Positions 35,367-44,452 of a stretch of 64,000 nt of DNA are shown here, piece after piece. Where the stretch lies: NCBI GenBank assembly GCA_963811635.1, contig CAWESB010000016.1:1-64000 (forward strand). The letters are read 5' to 3'. The position numbers and the translations under genes were made by a program. Below the pieces are notes generated by a model. The model was not told the origin of the DNA. It saw nothing but the letters and a program-made list of their open reading frames with translations, and made no database searches. Positions within the stretch are counted from its first letter, which is position 1; each line of letters opens with the position of its first letter. Origin of the DNA: JAIBJN01 sp963811635. Lineage in GTDB: Bacteria > Actinomycetota > Thermoleophilia > Gaiellales > Gaiellaceae.

Positions 35367-36668
35367 TCAGCTCGAGAAGCCGGCGCGCTTCGGGGCGCGG
35401 GCGATGGCCAGGCGCTCCAGCGCCTGGGTCACGACCCACGCAGCAGAGGCAGCGAAGACCGCGGCAGGAACGGCGTCGCTGTTCCCTGAGCCGACGAGGA
35501 TGGCCGCGAGGAGGAGCGGCGCGATCAGGAGCTTGGTCATCGCCGCCATGCCCGCGGCAGTGCCGACCGCAACCGCGAGCGTGGGCGAGACGTCGAGCCA
35601 GATCACCGCGAACATCGCGAGCCCGACGCCGAGGAAGATGGCCGGGAAGACGGGCCCCCCGCGGAACCCGCAGCCGAGGCAGATCGCGTACCCGAGCGCC
35701 TTGGCCGCGACGAGGACGAGGAGGATCTTGGCGGAGTCCTCGGCCACGAGGGCGGGCAGCGAGTACTGGCCGGAGAAAAGGACGTCCTGCGAGTCGGCCC
35801 CGAGCCCCTCCGCAACCAATGCGAGCAGTCCCACAGCCAGACCGCCCGCCAGGAGAAGCGGGGCCATCCCGATCCGCGGTTCGGTTGCGAGCGTGCGGCG
35901 ACCGAAGACGCGCACGACCTCGCAGAGAGCGGCGGTGATGATCCCGATGGCGATGGCGAGGAGCAGGTCGCGGACGCTGGTGCCGTCGTAGACGGGGAGG
36001 CCCGGGACGGCGAGGGTGGTCTCTTCGAGCCCGCCCCAGTCGCCGAGGCCGACGAAGAGCAGGTAGCCGACGGCGGCCGCGACCAGGCCCGGGAGGAGCA
36101 CCGGGATGAGGAGCGCGCCCATGCCGACGCCGGCCTCGATCAGCAGGATCCCTGCCACGATCGGCCCGCCGAACAGCGCCGAGATCGCCGAGAACGAGCC
36201 CGCCATCGCGAGAACGCCGTGGTGCTTCTTATCGACGGTCACCACGTGCGTAATCAGGAGTCCGACGACCGAGCCGAGCGCGATCAGGGGCGCCTCGGGG
36301 CCGATCACTGCTCCGAAGACGAGCGAGGCGAGCGCGGCTAGGGCAACGCTCGGCGCATGTGACACCGGCGTCGGCTTCGCGCTGATCCCGTCCAGTGGGG
36401 AGTGGCCGCCGTCCCCGGGGAGGAAGGTTCGCGCCGCGACGACGAGCGCCGCGCCCAGCACGGGCAGTCCGACGATCAGGTACCACGGCGGGGTCGAGTG
36501 TCCAAGCGCGTCGGGCAGGTCATGCCAGACCCAGTCCTCGAGCTCGTGCACCAGGGCGAGGAACCCGGCCGCGACCAAAGCCGCGGGCAGCCCGATCACC
36601 GCGCCCAGGAGGATCAGCCGGAGATAGGCGCCTCCCGAGAGCCGGGGTTCGTCTGCGGACGTCGTCAC
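35367..36668 (-). CDS. ClC-family chloride channel/antiporter
   Basis: A 433-residue membrane protein with ten or more helices. The anion-pathway regions are recognisable: GDGGHSPLDGI in place of the classic GSGIP, VFGAVIGPEAPLIALGS with the gating Glu in the GREGP-equivalent motif, and GCGFRGGPVFPAIFLG for the GxFxP region. The altered selectivity motifs place it in a divergent prokaryotic subgroup, so fluoride or chloride transport cannot be separated. The gene appears to be monocistronic. Confidence 0.85.
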   Translation of the reverse strand: MTTSADEPRLSGGAYLRLILLGAVIGLPAALVAAGFLALVHELEDWVWHDLPDALGHSTPPWYLIVGLPVLGAALVVAARTFLPGDGGHSPLDGISAKPTPVSHAPSVALAALASLVFGAVIGPEAPLIALGSVVGLLITHVVTVDKKHHGVLAMAGSFSAISALFGGPIVAGILLIEAGVGMGALLIPVLLPGLVAAAVGYLLFVGLGDWGGLEETTLAVPGLPVYDGTSVRDLLLAIAIGIITAALCEVVRVFGRRTLATEPRIGMAPLLLAGGLAVGLLALVAEGLGADSQDVLFSGQYSLPALVAEDSAKILLVLVAAKALGYAICLGCGFRGGPVFPAIFLGVGLAMFAVIWLDVSPTLAVAVGTAAGMAAMTKLLIAPLLLAAILVGSGNSDAVPAAVFAASAAWVVTQALERLAIARAPKRAGFSS

Positions 36669-36787
36669 GCTGCGGACCGTAACGCCGTTTCCGGCTGTGA
36701 GCCTTGCTCTCGGCCATACATCGACGTTCCCGGCGGGTCGACGGCGCGCGCTGGAACGTGTGCGCTGCGGGCTTCAGGCCCGGCGGG

Positions 36788-37267
36788 CTAGACGACGTCG
36801 GTGTCGTCGTGCGCGCGCTCGGCGCGCACAGCTGTGTCGAGCACCTCGCGCACGTGCGCGGGGTCGATGAGCGCCTTGAACTCGAGGGCGCCGCCCGAGG
36901 AGCCCGCCGTGTCGATCGCGAGCTTGCCGACGCCGAAGAGGCGGTCGAAGAGCGTCTGATTGAGCGTGATGTCCTGCACGCGCTCGAGCCTGGCCGTCTG
37001 CTCGTTGACCGAGACGAGGCCGCGCCGCACGAAGACGCGCCGGTTCGTGACCGTGTACTTCCAGCGGATCGTCTCGAGGAAGGCCCAGACGATCGTCACA
37101 ACGGCCGCGATGACCACGAGGGTCAGGGTGATCGTCGCCGAGAGCCCGGCCCAGAGGCAGACGATCAGGACGACCAGCGTGATCAGCAGGCCGGGGATGA
37201 CGATGGCCATCCGGCCGCGCCAGGACGGGCGGCCGCTCCAAATCTCGCGCTCTTCCTCGGCCGCCAT
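36788..37267 (-). CDS. PH domain (bPH2/YdbS-like) membrane protein
   Basis: A 159-residue protein. Two N-terminal helices (MAIVIPGLLITLVVLIVCLW, ITLTLVVIAAVVTIVWAFL) precede a bacterial PH domain (WKYTVTNRRVFVRRGLVS, RLERVQDITLNQTLFDRLFG, VGKLAIDTAG). This order and the R-V-Q-D-I motif are typical of the YdbS/DUF304 group. The role is unknown; some relatives contribute to antimicrobial or detergent resistance. Confidence 0.85.
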   Translation of the reverse strand: MAAEEEREIWSGRPSWRGRMAIVIPGLLITLVVLIVCLWAGLSATITLTLVVIAAVVTIVWAFLETIRWKYTVTNRRVFVRRGLVSVNEQTARLERVQDITLNQTLFDRLFGVGKLAIDTAGSSGGALEFKALIDPAHVREVLDTAVRAERAHDDTDVV

Positions 37268-37427
37268 GGCGGGACGATATCCCCGCGGACGGATGCGCGC
37301 CGCGGCCGCGGTTCGGATAACCGCACGGGATGAAGCCTGCTAGCCGCCTTCCTGGGCCGAGGGGGCCCTGTGACAGTGAGCGGTACGCACTACGACCCTG
37401 CTTTCCAGCTCACGGAGGCTTCGAGAG

Positions 37428-38831
37428 ATGACCACGACCTATATCCCCAACGCAGAGGAGGCGGCCGGCGTCGGCGCCCTCCGCGACCTCCTCGACGGGG
37501 AGGTCGTCACCCCGGCCGATCCCGACTGGGACGAGGCCCGCCGGGCCTGGAACCTTGCGGCCGACCAGCGCCCGACCGCGGTCGTCTACGCCGAGTCCGC
37601 GGCCGACGTCGTCGCCGTCGTCGAGTACGCCCGCGACCGCGGCCTCTACGTGACCACGCAGGGCACCGGGCACTTCGCCAACACCCTCGACAGCTTCGAG
37701 GACACCATCCTCGTCAAGACCTCCCGAATGCGTGGCCTCGAGATCGACGCCGAGGCGCAGATCGCCCGCGCCGAGGCTGGCGTCATCTGGGAAGAGGTCA
37801 TCCTGGCCGCCGCCGAGCACGGTCTCGCCGGCCTCGCGGGCTCCTCGCCCGACGTCGGTGTCGTCGGCTACACACTGGGTGGCGGTCTCGGCTGGCTCGC
37901 CCGCCGTTACGGCCTGGCCGCGAACAGCGTCGTCGCCGTCGAGGTCGTGACCGCGGACGGCCGCCAGGTACGCGCCGACCGCGACAACGAGCCCGATCTC
38001 TTCTGGGCGATCCGCGGCGGCGGTGGGAGCTTCGGCATCGTCACCGCCATCGAGTTCGCCCTCTACCCGGCTCCCGAGGTCTACGCCGGCGTCCTCTTCT
38101 TCCCCTTCCAGCGCGCGGCCGAGGTCCTCAAGGCCTGGCGCCGCTGGGTGGACGGCACGCCCGACGAGGTCACCTCCGTCGGCAGGCTGATGCAGTTCCC
38201 GCCCTTCCCGCAGGTGCCGGAACCTGTCCGCGGCAAGTCGTTCGTGATCGTCGAGGCCGCGTTCATGGGCTCCGAAGAGGACGGGGCGGAGCTGATGCAG
38301 CCGCTCCGCGAGCTCGGGCCGGTCATGGACACCTTTGCGACGATCCCTGTTGAGGAGCTCCGCTTCCTGCATATGGATCCTCCCGAGCCCGTGCCGGGCG
38401 CCGGCGACGGGATGAACCTCGACGACGTCACGCCGGAGACCATCGACGCGCTCGTTGCGGTCGCCGGCCCCGACTCCGGCTCGCCGCTCCTTTCGGTCGA
38501 GTTCCGCCAGCTCGGCGGCGCGGTCGCAGCCGACGCGCCCGGCCACGGCGCCGTGGGCTCGATCGAGGCCGGCTTCGCCTTCTTCGGCGTCGGGATGGCC
38601 GCCACTCCCGAGATGCGGGCCGCCGTCGAGGGACATGCCGCAGTCGTCAAGGACGCCCTCGCACCCTGGGCGGCCGAGCGCCACTACTTCAACTTCGCCG
38701 ACCGCCCGCAGGAGGGTGAGTCCCTCTACCCGCCGGACACCCACCGCGGCCTGCAGTGGGTGAAGGCGGCCTACGACCCGGACGAGCTGTTCCGGGCCTC
38801 CCACCCCATCCGGCCCGCGGGCCGACGCTAG
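37428..38831 (+). CDS. FAD-binding (BBE-like) oxidoreductase
   Basis: A 467-residue intact relative of the oxidase at 30305-31673. The FAD domain reads AVVYAESAADVVAVVEYARD, then VTTQGTGHFANTL with the flavin-site His, and GYTLGGGLGWLARRYGLAAN. The C-terminal BBE region ends YDPDELFRASHPI. The Cys used for a second flavin bond in some members is not evident (the segment reads AGSSPDVGVVGYTL), so single attachment is likely. A strong hairpin follows at 38852-38884. Substrate unknown. Confidence 0.9.
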   Translation: MTTTYIPNAEEAAGVGALRDLLDGEVVTPADPDWDEARRAWNLAADQRPTAVVYAESAADVVAVVEYARDRGLYVTTQGTGHFANTLDSFEDTILVKTSRMRGLEIDAEAQIARAEAGVIWEEVILAAAEHGLAGLAGSSPDVGVVGYTLGGGLGWLARRYGLAANSVVAVEVVTADGRQVRADRDNEPDLFWAIRGGGGSFGIVTAIEFALYPAPEVYAGVLFFPFQRAAEVLKAWRRWVDGTPDEVTSVGRLMQFPPFPQVPEPVRGKSFVIVEAAFMGSEEDGAELMQPLRELGPVMDTFATIPVEELRFLHMDPPEPVPGAGDGMNLDDVTPETIDALVAVAGPDSGSPLLSVEFRQLGGAVAADAPGHGAVGSIEAGFAFFGVGMAATPEMRAAVEGHAAVVKDALAPWAAERHYFNFADRPQEGESLYPPDTHRGLQWVKAAYDPDELFRASHPIRPAGRR

Positions 38832-38851
38832 CCCTTCGCTCCTGCCCCGAC

Positions 38852-38884
38852 CGAAAGGCCCGCCGCCGCTCCGCGGGCCTTTCG
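38852..38884. terminator. Strong hairpin after the FAD oxidase
   Basis: A 12-bp perfect stem (CGAAAGGCCCGC with GCGGGCCTTTCG) and a 9-nt loop start 20 bp after the oxidase stop. There is no T-tract beyond the stem, so termination efficiency is uncertain. The hairpin lies 15 bp before the next start codon. Confidence 0.6.
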
Positions 38885-38899
38885 ACTACCTTGCCCCGC

Positions 38900-39619
38900 G
38901 TGCGCCTGACTCTCGTCCGCCACGCGACGCTCATCATCGAGCTCGACGGCCGCCGGATCCTGGTCGAGCCGATGCTCGACGACCCGGGGGCCCGGGAGCC
39001 GGTCGAGGACTCGCCGAACGCGCGCCGCAACCCGCTCGTGCCGCTGCCGATCCCGGCCGAGGAAGTCGTGCGCGACCTGGACGCGGTGGTCGTCACGCAC
39101 CTCCATGAAGACCACTTCGACGAGACGGGCGCGCGGCTCCTACCGCGCGACGTCCCGGTCTTCTGCCAGCCCGAGGACGAGGAGCACCTGCGCGGTCTCG
39201 GGCTCGACGCCCGCCCCGTCGTCGATGAGCTCGACTGGGAGGGCCTGCGCATCGCCCGGACGAGCGGCCGCCACGGCTCGGACCAGGCGACGGTCGAGGA
39301 CCTGGCGCCGATCAGCGGCTTCGTGCTCGGCGGGCTCTACATCGCCGGCGACACGGTCTGGTGCGGCGGCGTCGAGGAGGCGATCGAGCGCCATCGCCCC
39401 CGTGTCGCGGTCGTGAACGGAAGTGGGGCGCGCTTCCTCGAGGGCGGCCCGCTCGTCATGAACGCGGCCCAGGTCCGGGAGGTCGTCGACCGGGTGCCGA
39501 CGGTCGTCGTCGTCCACCTCGAGGCGATCAACCACTGCCTCGAGACGCGCGCGGAGGTGCGCGCCGCCGTCCCCGAGGCCCTAGTTCCCGAGGACGGCGA
39601 GACGCTCGAGCTCGACTAG
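38900..39619 (+). CDS. MBL-fold metal-dependent hydrolase
   Basis: A 239-residue metallo-beta-lactamase-fold protein of the UlaG-like type. RHATLIIELDGRRILVEPM opens the sandwich; the metal site reads VVTHLHEDHFDETG (H-x-H-x-D-H), with further ligands expected in GRHG, IAGDTVW and VVVVHLEAINHC. GTG 38900 is chosen because it follows the hairpin and begins the domain correctly. Phosphodiesterase or lactonase activity is possible; the substrate is unknown. Confidence 0.8.
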   Translation: MRLTLVRHATLIIELDGRRILVEPMLDDPGAREPVEDSPNARRNPLVPLPIPAEEVVRDLDAVVVTHLHEDHFDETGARLLPRDVPVFCQPEDEEHLRGLGLDARPVVDELDWEGLRIARTSGRHGSDQATVEDLAPISGFVLGGLYIAGDTVWCGGVEEAIERHRPRVAVVNGSGARFLEGGPLVMNAAQVREVVDRVPTVVVVHLEAINHCLETRAEVRAAVPEALVPEDGETLELD

Positions 39620-40062
39620 GCCGGCTGCTGCTCCCAGCGCACCGTCAGCTGGTAGATGATGATGATGTCCAGCGTGATGATCAGGAAGCTCCAGAACGGG
39701 TTGACCGTCAGGTAGGCGGCCATCTCGATCGCGTTGAGCGTCACGAAGACGAGTCCCGCCCAACGCGCCCATTCCTGCCCGGCCCAGAGGCCAAGCGCGG
39801 TGAGGATCAGGACGATCCCGAGGATGAAGTGGATCCAGCCCCAGCTGGAGACGTCCCAGACGATGATCCCCCCGGAGCCGAGCACCTCGTCCTTGAAGAT
39901 GGCGGCGAGGCCGTAGATCACGTTGAACGTCCCGACGACGAACATGATGATCGAGGCGAAGAACACCCAGCCGCTCGGGCCGGACCAGGCCGGAGTCCCC
40001 GAGGCGCCGGCATCGCCGACGCCCATCGAAGTGCGTGTCGCTTGTGTACGTGGGTCGGTCAC
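39616..40062 (-). CDS. DUF7144-type four-helix membrane protein
   Basis: A 148-residue protein starting at GTG 40062 after AAAGGAG. Four helices: GWVFFASIIMFVVGTFNVIY, WIHFILGIVLILTALGLWAG, WAGLVFVTLNAIEMAAYL and FWSFLIITLDIIIIYQL. The F-N-V-I-Y-G-L-A-A-I stretch and overall order match a common actinobacterial family I know as DUF7144. Its stop overlaps the convergent MBL stop by 4 bp. The function is not established. Confidence 0.75.
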   Translation of the reverse strand: MTDPRTQATRTSMGVGDAGASGTPAWSGPSGWVFFASIIMFVVGTFNVIYGLAAIFKDEVLGSGGIIVWDVSSWGWIHFILGIVLILTALGLWAGQEWARWAGLVFVTLNAIEMAAYLTVNPFWSFLIITLDIIIIYQLTVRWEQQPA

Positions 40063-40135
40063 GTGCGCGCTCCTTTCGTCACTTTCGTCCACCTGATTCT
40101 GGCAACGGCTGCGGACGGGCGGATAGGCTCGCACC

Positions 40136-40861
40136 GTGGGAGAACGGGCCGACACGCTGGTTTTCATCCCCGCCTGGAACGAGGAGAAGAACCTGCCCGC
40201 GGTGCTCGACGAGGTCACCCGGGGGCTTCCGGAGGTCGATCGGCTCGTCGTCGACGACGGTTCGACCGACGACACCGCCCGCGTTGCGCGCGACCACGGC
40301 GCCGAGGTGCTGAGCTTCGGTGAGAACCGCGGCCTGCCGTTCGGGGTGGCGGCGGGATACGCCTACGCGGTCGAGCACGGCTATGCCTATTGCGGCCGGG
40401 TCGACGCCGACGGCCAGCACCCGGTCGGCGAGCTGGCGCGCCTGCTCGAGCGCGTGCGCTCGGGGGCATGCGACGTGGCGGTCGGGTCGCGCTTCGTCTC
40501 TGGCGAGGGGTACGCGCCGCAGCGCTACCAGCCGAGCCCGGCGCGGGTCGTGGGTACCTCGCTCCTGCGGCGCGGGATGCGCGTTGCGCTCGGGCGCCCC
40601 TTCGCGGACGCGACGAGCGGCATGTATGCCGTGAACGCCCAGGCGATGCCCGTCCTCTCCGAGCCGTACGGGACCGGGGCGCCCGAGGTCGAGGGGCTGC
40701 TCCGCCTCCGCGATGCGGGGCTGAGAGTCGACGAGGTGCCCGTGGACATGCGCGAGCGCGCGAGCGGCGAGTCGAAGCTCGCCGGGAAGAAGGCGCTGCT
40801 GCTCGTGCTCACCGTGATCGGGACGCTCGTCGCCTACCGGCGCGTCCGCGGCCGCTCCTAG
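40136..40861 (+). CDS. Glycosyltransferase family 2
   Basis: A 241-residue GT-A fold transferase of the dolichol-phosphate-mannose-synthase type. VFIPAWNEEKNLPAVLDEV and VVDDGSTDDTARVARDHGA bind the nucleotide sugar; GRVDADGQHP is the DxD-like metal site; later come DATSGMYAVNAQAMPVL and RASGESKLAGKKA, the acceptor end. There is a short C-terminal helix (LLLVLTVIGTLVAY). It probably transfers a sugar to a lipid or wall precursor at the membrane. Confidence 0.85.
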   Translation: MGERADTLVFIPAWNEEKNLPAVLDEVTRGLPEVDRLVVDDGSTDDTARVARDHGAEVLSFGENRGLPFGVAAGYAYAVEHGYAYCGRVDADGQHPVGELARLLERVRSGACDVAVGSRFVSGEGYAPQRYQPSPARVVGTSLLRRGMRVALGRPFADATSGMYAVNAQAMPVLSEPYGTGAPEVEGLLRLRDAGLRVDEVPVDMRERASGESKLAGKKALLLVLTVIGTLVAYRRVRGRS

Positions 40862-40862
40862 C

Positions 40863-41516
40863 TCAGCCGGGGAGCACGGGATGCGCTCCGCCGAGGCGCT
40901 CCCGCACCCAGGCGTGCCACTCCGAGCCGATCTCGGGCGCCCGCAGGAGCTCCTCGCATCTGTCGCGGTCGCCGTGGTAGATCTCCGCGACCTCGCCGAC
41001 GGTCAGGCGGTGGCTCGGCCGGTGGACGATCTCGACCTCGTCGCCGGCGGCTAGCTCGCCCTGCTCGAGCACGCGGAAGTAGGCGCCGGGGCGTCCCGCC
41101 GCCGCGAAGTAGACGGGAAACTCGACGCTCTCCATCCGGGCACCGAGCTTCCAGCAGGGCGTCCGCGGCCCGGACACCTCGAGCAGCGCCGACCCGACTC
41201 GCCAGCGCTCGCCGACGAGCGCGCAGGTGACGTCCAGCCCCTTGAGGGTCAGGTTCTCGCCGAAGGTCGCGTTCGCGAGGGAGTGGCCGAGCTCGACCTC
41301 CCACCAGTCATAGTCCTCGCGCGCGTACGCGTAGAGGGCCTTGTCCGCCCCGCCGTGGAAGCACATGTCCGCCTGGCGGTCGCCCTCGAGGCTGGCCTCG
41401 CCGACCCGCACGCGGCCCTCGACCAGTTCCTTCCAGATCGACGTCGTCGCGGTGCGGCCGAGCCAGACGATCTCACGAGGCTCGGCGACCTGCACGGAGA
41501 GAACCGAGGCGGCCAT
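40863..41516 (-). CDS. MOSC domain protein (YiiM-like)
   Basis: A 217-residue MOSC domain. The N-terminal VAEPREIVWLGRTATTSIWK is followed by GDRQADMCFHGGADKALYAY, the family signature, and GENLTLKGLD. The conserved Cys lies in RTPCWKLGARM. YiiM-like MOSC proteins reduce N-hydroxylated compounds using a molybdenum cofactor. A molybdate-binding protein gene lies close by at 42268-43002, which makes a shared molybdenum theme possible. Confidence 0.85.
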   Translation of the reverse strand: MAASVLSVQVAEPREIVWLGRTATTSIWKELVEGRVRVGEASLEGDRQADMCFHGGADKALYAYAREDYDWWEVELGHSLANATFGENLTLKGLDVTCALVGERWRVGSALLEVSGPRTPCWKLGARMESVEFPVYFAAAGRPGAYFRVLEQGELAAGDEVEIVHRPSHRLTVGEVAEIYHGDRDRCEELLRAPEIGSEWHAWVRERLGGAHPVLPG

Positions 41517-41571
41517 CTCCCTACCGTAACGACGTGGAGCTTCCCTGCGTCGCGGCCGCCCGGTACGATCC

Positions 41572-42264
41572 GTGACGGTGGGCGACTGGGGTCTCTATTT
41601 TGCGTTCCTTATCCCGCCGCTGCTGCTCGGGCTGGGCGTGCAGTGGTGGCTGAAGAAGACCTTCGCGGAGCAGGCGAAGGTGCAGGTCTCGAACGGGATG
41701 ACCGGCGCCGAGATCGCACGCGCAGTGCTCGACGCCAACGACCTGCACGAGGTGCCGGTGCTCGAGTCCCCCGGCGGCCCGCTCTCCGACCACTACGACC
41801 CGCGGAAGCGCTCGGTGCATCTCTCGCAGCCGGTCTATTCGGAGCGCTCGATCAGCGCGACGGCCGTCGCGGCCCACGAGGTCGGGCACGCGATCCAGCA
41901 CAAGGAGGCGTACTCGTTCTTCCGCTTCCGGTCGGCGCTCTTCCCGGCCGTGGCCTTCACGTCGAGCATCTGGATGTGGCTGCTCGTGATCGGGATCCTG
42001 CTGAACGCCGCGGGCCTCCTCCTGCTCGCGATCGCGCTCTACGCCATCGCCGTCCTCTTCCAGTTCGTGACGCTGCCGGTCGAGTTCGACGCCTCTCGGC
42101 GTGCCGCCGTCCAGGTCGCGAACCTGGGGTTGGCGACGACGCAGGAGACCCAGGGCGTGAAGAAGGTCCTGAATGCCGCGGCGCTCACGTACGTCGCGGG
42201 CGCGCTCGCCGCGCTGACGCAGCTTCTGTACTTCGTCCTCGTGTTCCTGGGCAACCGCGACTAG
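41572..42264 (+). CDS. Zinc-dependent membrane metallopeptidase (YugP/DUF232)
   Basis: A 230-residue integral membrane peptidase. The zinc motif AVAAHEVGHAIQHKE (HExxH) sits at ~100-114 after VHLSQPVYSERSISATAV; helices before and after (YFAFLIPPLLLGLGVQWWL, WMWLLVIGILLNAAGLLLLA) anchor it. Downstream LPVEFDASRRA provides the third ligand region. Length and order are normal for the family. GTG 41572 or GTG 41578 could be the start. It probably contributes to membrane protein quality control. Confidence 0.9.
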   Translation: MTVGDWGLYFAFLIPPLLLGLGVQWWLKKTFAEQAKVQVSNGMTGAEIARAVLDANDLHEVPVLESPGGPLSDHYDPRKRSVHLSQPVYSERSISATAVAAHEVGHAIQHKEAYSFFRFRSALFPAVAFTSSIWMWLLVIGILLNAAGLLLLAIALYAIAVLFQFVTLPVEFDASRRAAVQVANLGLATTQETQGVKKVLNAAALTYVAGALAALTQLLYFVLVFLGNRD

Positions 42265-42267
42265 CGG

Positions 42268-43002
42268 TCAGTGTGTGCCGAAGCCGGCGCCTTCGAGCGC
42301 CTGCCTGCCCGCGTCGCCGAGGACGAGCTCGACGAAGGCTTCGGCATCGTCGGTCTTCTCGGACGTGGTGACGACCGCGATCGGATACTGGAGCAGGGCC
42401 TGGGCCGGTAGCTCGACCATGTCGACGTCGTCCCCCGCCGCCTTGGCGTCCGTGAAATAGACGAAACCCGCGTCGGCCTCCCCGGAGGCGACGCTGTCAA
42501 TGATGGCCGGCCCGTCCCCCTCGAAGGCCACGGCGTCGACGAGGCCCGCCTTGTCCACCGCGTCGAGCACGGTGTGCGTGTAGTCGCGGAGCGCGCTGCC
42601 CTCGACGCCGGCGGCGACGGTCGCGTCGGCGCCGACGTCGTCCAGGGACTCGATGCCGGCCGGGTTGCCGGCCGGGACGACGAGCACCAGCCGGTTCATC
42701 GCGAAGACTTGCGGCGTTTCGATGATCGCGTCCTGGTCGAGCCCTTGCGAGTAGTTGGGCCCCGCGACCGCGTAGACGTCGGCCGCCTCGCCGTCCTCGA
42801 GCCGGGTCCGGAGCTCGGCCGAGTCGGCGAAGACGAAGCGGGCGTCGGGGGCGAGCTGCTGGAAGACCGAGCTGAGGGACGTGTCGGCGAAGACCGTGAT
42901 CCCCTCGTCGACCGCGCCCTCGGTGGTGACCGGGTCGTCGTCTCCCGAGCAGGAGGCGGCAAGCAGCGCCGTGGCGACGAGGAGCAGGGCGATGCGCTTC
43001 AT
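42268..43002 (-). CDS. modA: Molybdate ABC transporter binding lipoprotein
   Basis: A 244-residue ModA-type binding protein. The signal (KRIALLLVATALLAASC) ends in a lipobox Cys. The mature domain has ITVFADTSLSSVFQQLAP, FADSAELRTRLEDGEAADVY and FAMNRLVLVVPAGNP, the usual oxyanion-binding elements, then GEADAGFVYFTDAKAAGDDV. No modB or modC permease or ATPase gene lies in the window, so it is an orphan here. Specificity could also be tungstate or another oxyanion. Confidence 0.85.
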   Translation of the reverse strand: MKRIALLLVATALLAASCSGDDDPVTTEGAVDEGITVFADTSLSSVFQQLAPDARFVFADSAELRTRLEDGEAADVYAVAGPNYSQGLDQDAIIETPQVFAMNRLVLVVPAGNPAGIESLDDVGADATVAAGVEGSALRDYTHTVLDAVDKAGLVDAVAFEGDGPAIIDSVASGEADAGFVYFTDAKAAGDDVDMVELPAQALLQYPIAVVTTSEKTDDAEAFVELVLGDAGRQALEGAGFGTH

Positions 43003-43037
43003 CGCCGCGAATCATCGCCCGTATCATCCGGTCGCGC

Positions 43038-44417
43038 ATGTTCTTCCGACAGGTGCTGCACGACGATCTGGGCTGCGCCTCGTACGTCGTCGCGGACGGC
43101 GGCGAGGCCGCCGTCATCGACCCGAAATGGGACGTCGAGGACTATCTTCGCCTGGCCGAGGAGCACGGCTTCGCGATCGCGCACATCCTCGAGACGCACA
43201 ACCATGCCGACCACGTCTCCGGCAAGGGGCGCCTCGCGAGCGCAACCGGCGCCACGATCCACGTGCCGGCGACGGCCGGCGTCGACTTCCCGCACGAGCC
43301 GCTCGGCGACGGCGACCAGGTCGCGGTCGGCGACGTCACGGTGACCGCGCTCGCGACGCCCGGGCATCGCCCGGAGCACACCGCCTACCTCGTCGCAGAC
43401 GCAAGCCGGGGCGACGAGCCCTGGCTCGTGATCACGGGCGACTCGCTCTTCGTCGGCGACGTCGCCAGGCCCGACCTCGCGGTCGACAAGGAGGAAGGCG
43501 CGCGCGGCCTGTACCAGTCGATCAAGCGCCTGCTCGCGCTCGGAGACTTCGCCGAGGTCTGGCCGGGCCACATCGGCGGCTCGCTCTGCGGCGGGGCCGG
43601 GATGAGCGAGAAGCCGGGCACGACCATCGGCTTCGAGCGCCGCTTCAACCGCCTCGCGTCGAGCCCGGATGAGGAAACGTTCGTGCGGACGCTCACGGGC
43701 AATCTGGCGCCGCAGCCGCCGAACTTCAAGCGCATCGTCGCCCTCAACCGCGGTCCGCTTCTGACCGAGTCCGAGCCGGTGGACGATCTGCTGCCGGCGG
43801 CCGTCCAGGACCGTCTCGAGGCCGGTGCGACCCTGGTGGACGGGCGCGACACGCTGGCCTACGACGGAGCCCACGTCACCGGCTCGATCAACGTGACCAT
43901 GGTGCGCGCCGCCGTAGGGACCCGCGCCGCCTGGGTCGTTGACCCCGAGAGCGAGGTCATCGTCACCGCCGACACCGACGCCGAGGCCGCGCGGATGGCG
44001 TTGCTGCTCGAGGCCGTCGGCTTCCGTCGCATCGCAGGTCTCCTGGCGGGCGGGATCGCGTCCTGGCGGGACGCCGGCCTCCCGGTCGAGTCGACCGCGG
44101 CCATCGACATCCCGGAGCTGGCCGACCGCCTTCGCCGCGACGCGGTCCGCCTGCTCGACGTCCGCGACCTCGACGAGTGGGAGGAGGGGCACGTCGAGGG
44201 CTCGCGCCACGTGCCCTACCACGACCTGGGCCAAGGCGTGCCCGACGATCTCCTGAACGGCGGCAAGCCGCTCGCCGTCGCGTGCTCGGTGGGCAACCGC
44301 AGCTCGATCGCCGTTTCGCTGCTCCGTCGCGCCGGCGTCGAGGACGTCGTCCACGTCGCCTCGGGCGGGGTTGCGGAGCTCGCCGGAGAGGGCATCGAGC
44401 TCGTTCAAACCGGCTGA
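43038..44417 (+). CDS. MBL-fold / double-rhodanese sulfur enzyme (persulfide dioxygenase-like)
   Basis: A 459-residue fusion. The N-terminal beta-lactamase fold has HILETHNHADHVSGKGRLA, ALATPGHRPEHTAYLV, ITGDSLFVGDVARPDL and WPGHIGGSLCG, as in ETHE1-like persulfide dioxygenases, which use one iron. Two rhodanese domains follow. The first has no Cys in its loop (VIVTADTDAEAARM) and is structural. The second carries the active Cys416 (VACSVGNRSS). It should oxidise glutathione- or mycothiol-type persulfides and pass sulfur to an acceptor. The gene starts 35 bp from the divergent modA. Confidence 0.9.
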   Translation: MFFRQVLHDDLGCASYVVADGGEAAVIDPKWDVEDYLRLAEEHGFAIAHILETHNHADHVSGKGRLASATGATIHVPATAGVDFPHEPLGDGDQVAVGDVTVTALATPGHRPEHTAYLVADASRGDEPWLVITGDSLFVGDVARPDLAVDKEEGARGLYQSIKRLLALGDFAEVWPGHIGGSLCGGAGMSEKPGTTIGFERRFNRLASSPDEETFVRTLTGNLAPQPPNFKRIVALNRGPLLTESEPVDDLLPAAVQDRLEAGATLVDGRDTLAYDGAHVTGSINVTMVRAAVGTRAAWVVDPESEVIVTADTDAEAARMALLLEAVGFRRIAGLLAGGIASWRDAGLPVESTAAIDIPELADRLRRDAVRLLDVRDLDEWEEGHVEGSRHVPYHDLGQGVPDDLLNGGKPLAVACSVGNRSSIAVSLLRRAGVEDVVHVASGGVAELAGEGIELVQTG

Positions 44418-44452
44418 GGAAAAGGCCGCTCTTGCTACACTCCGCCGCGCAG

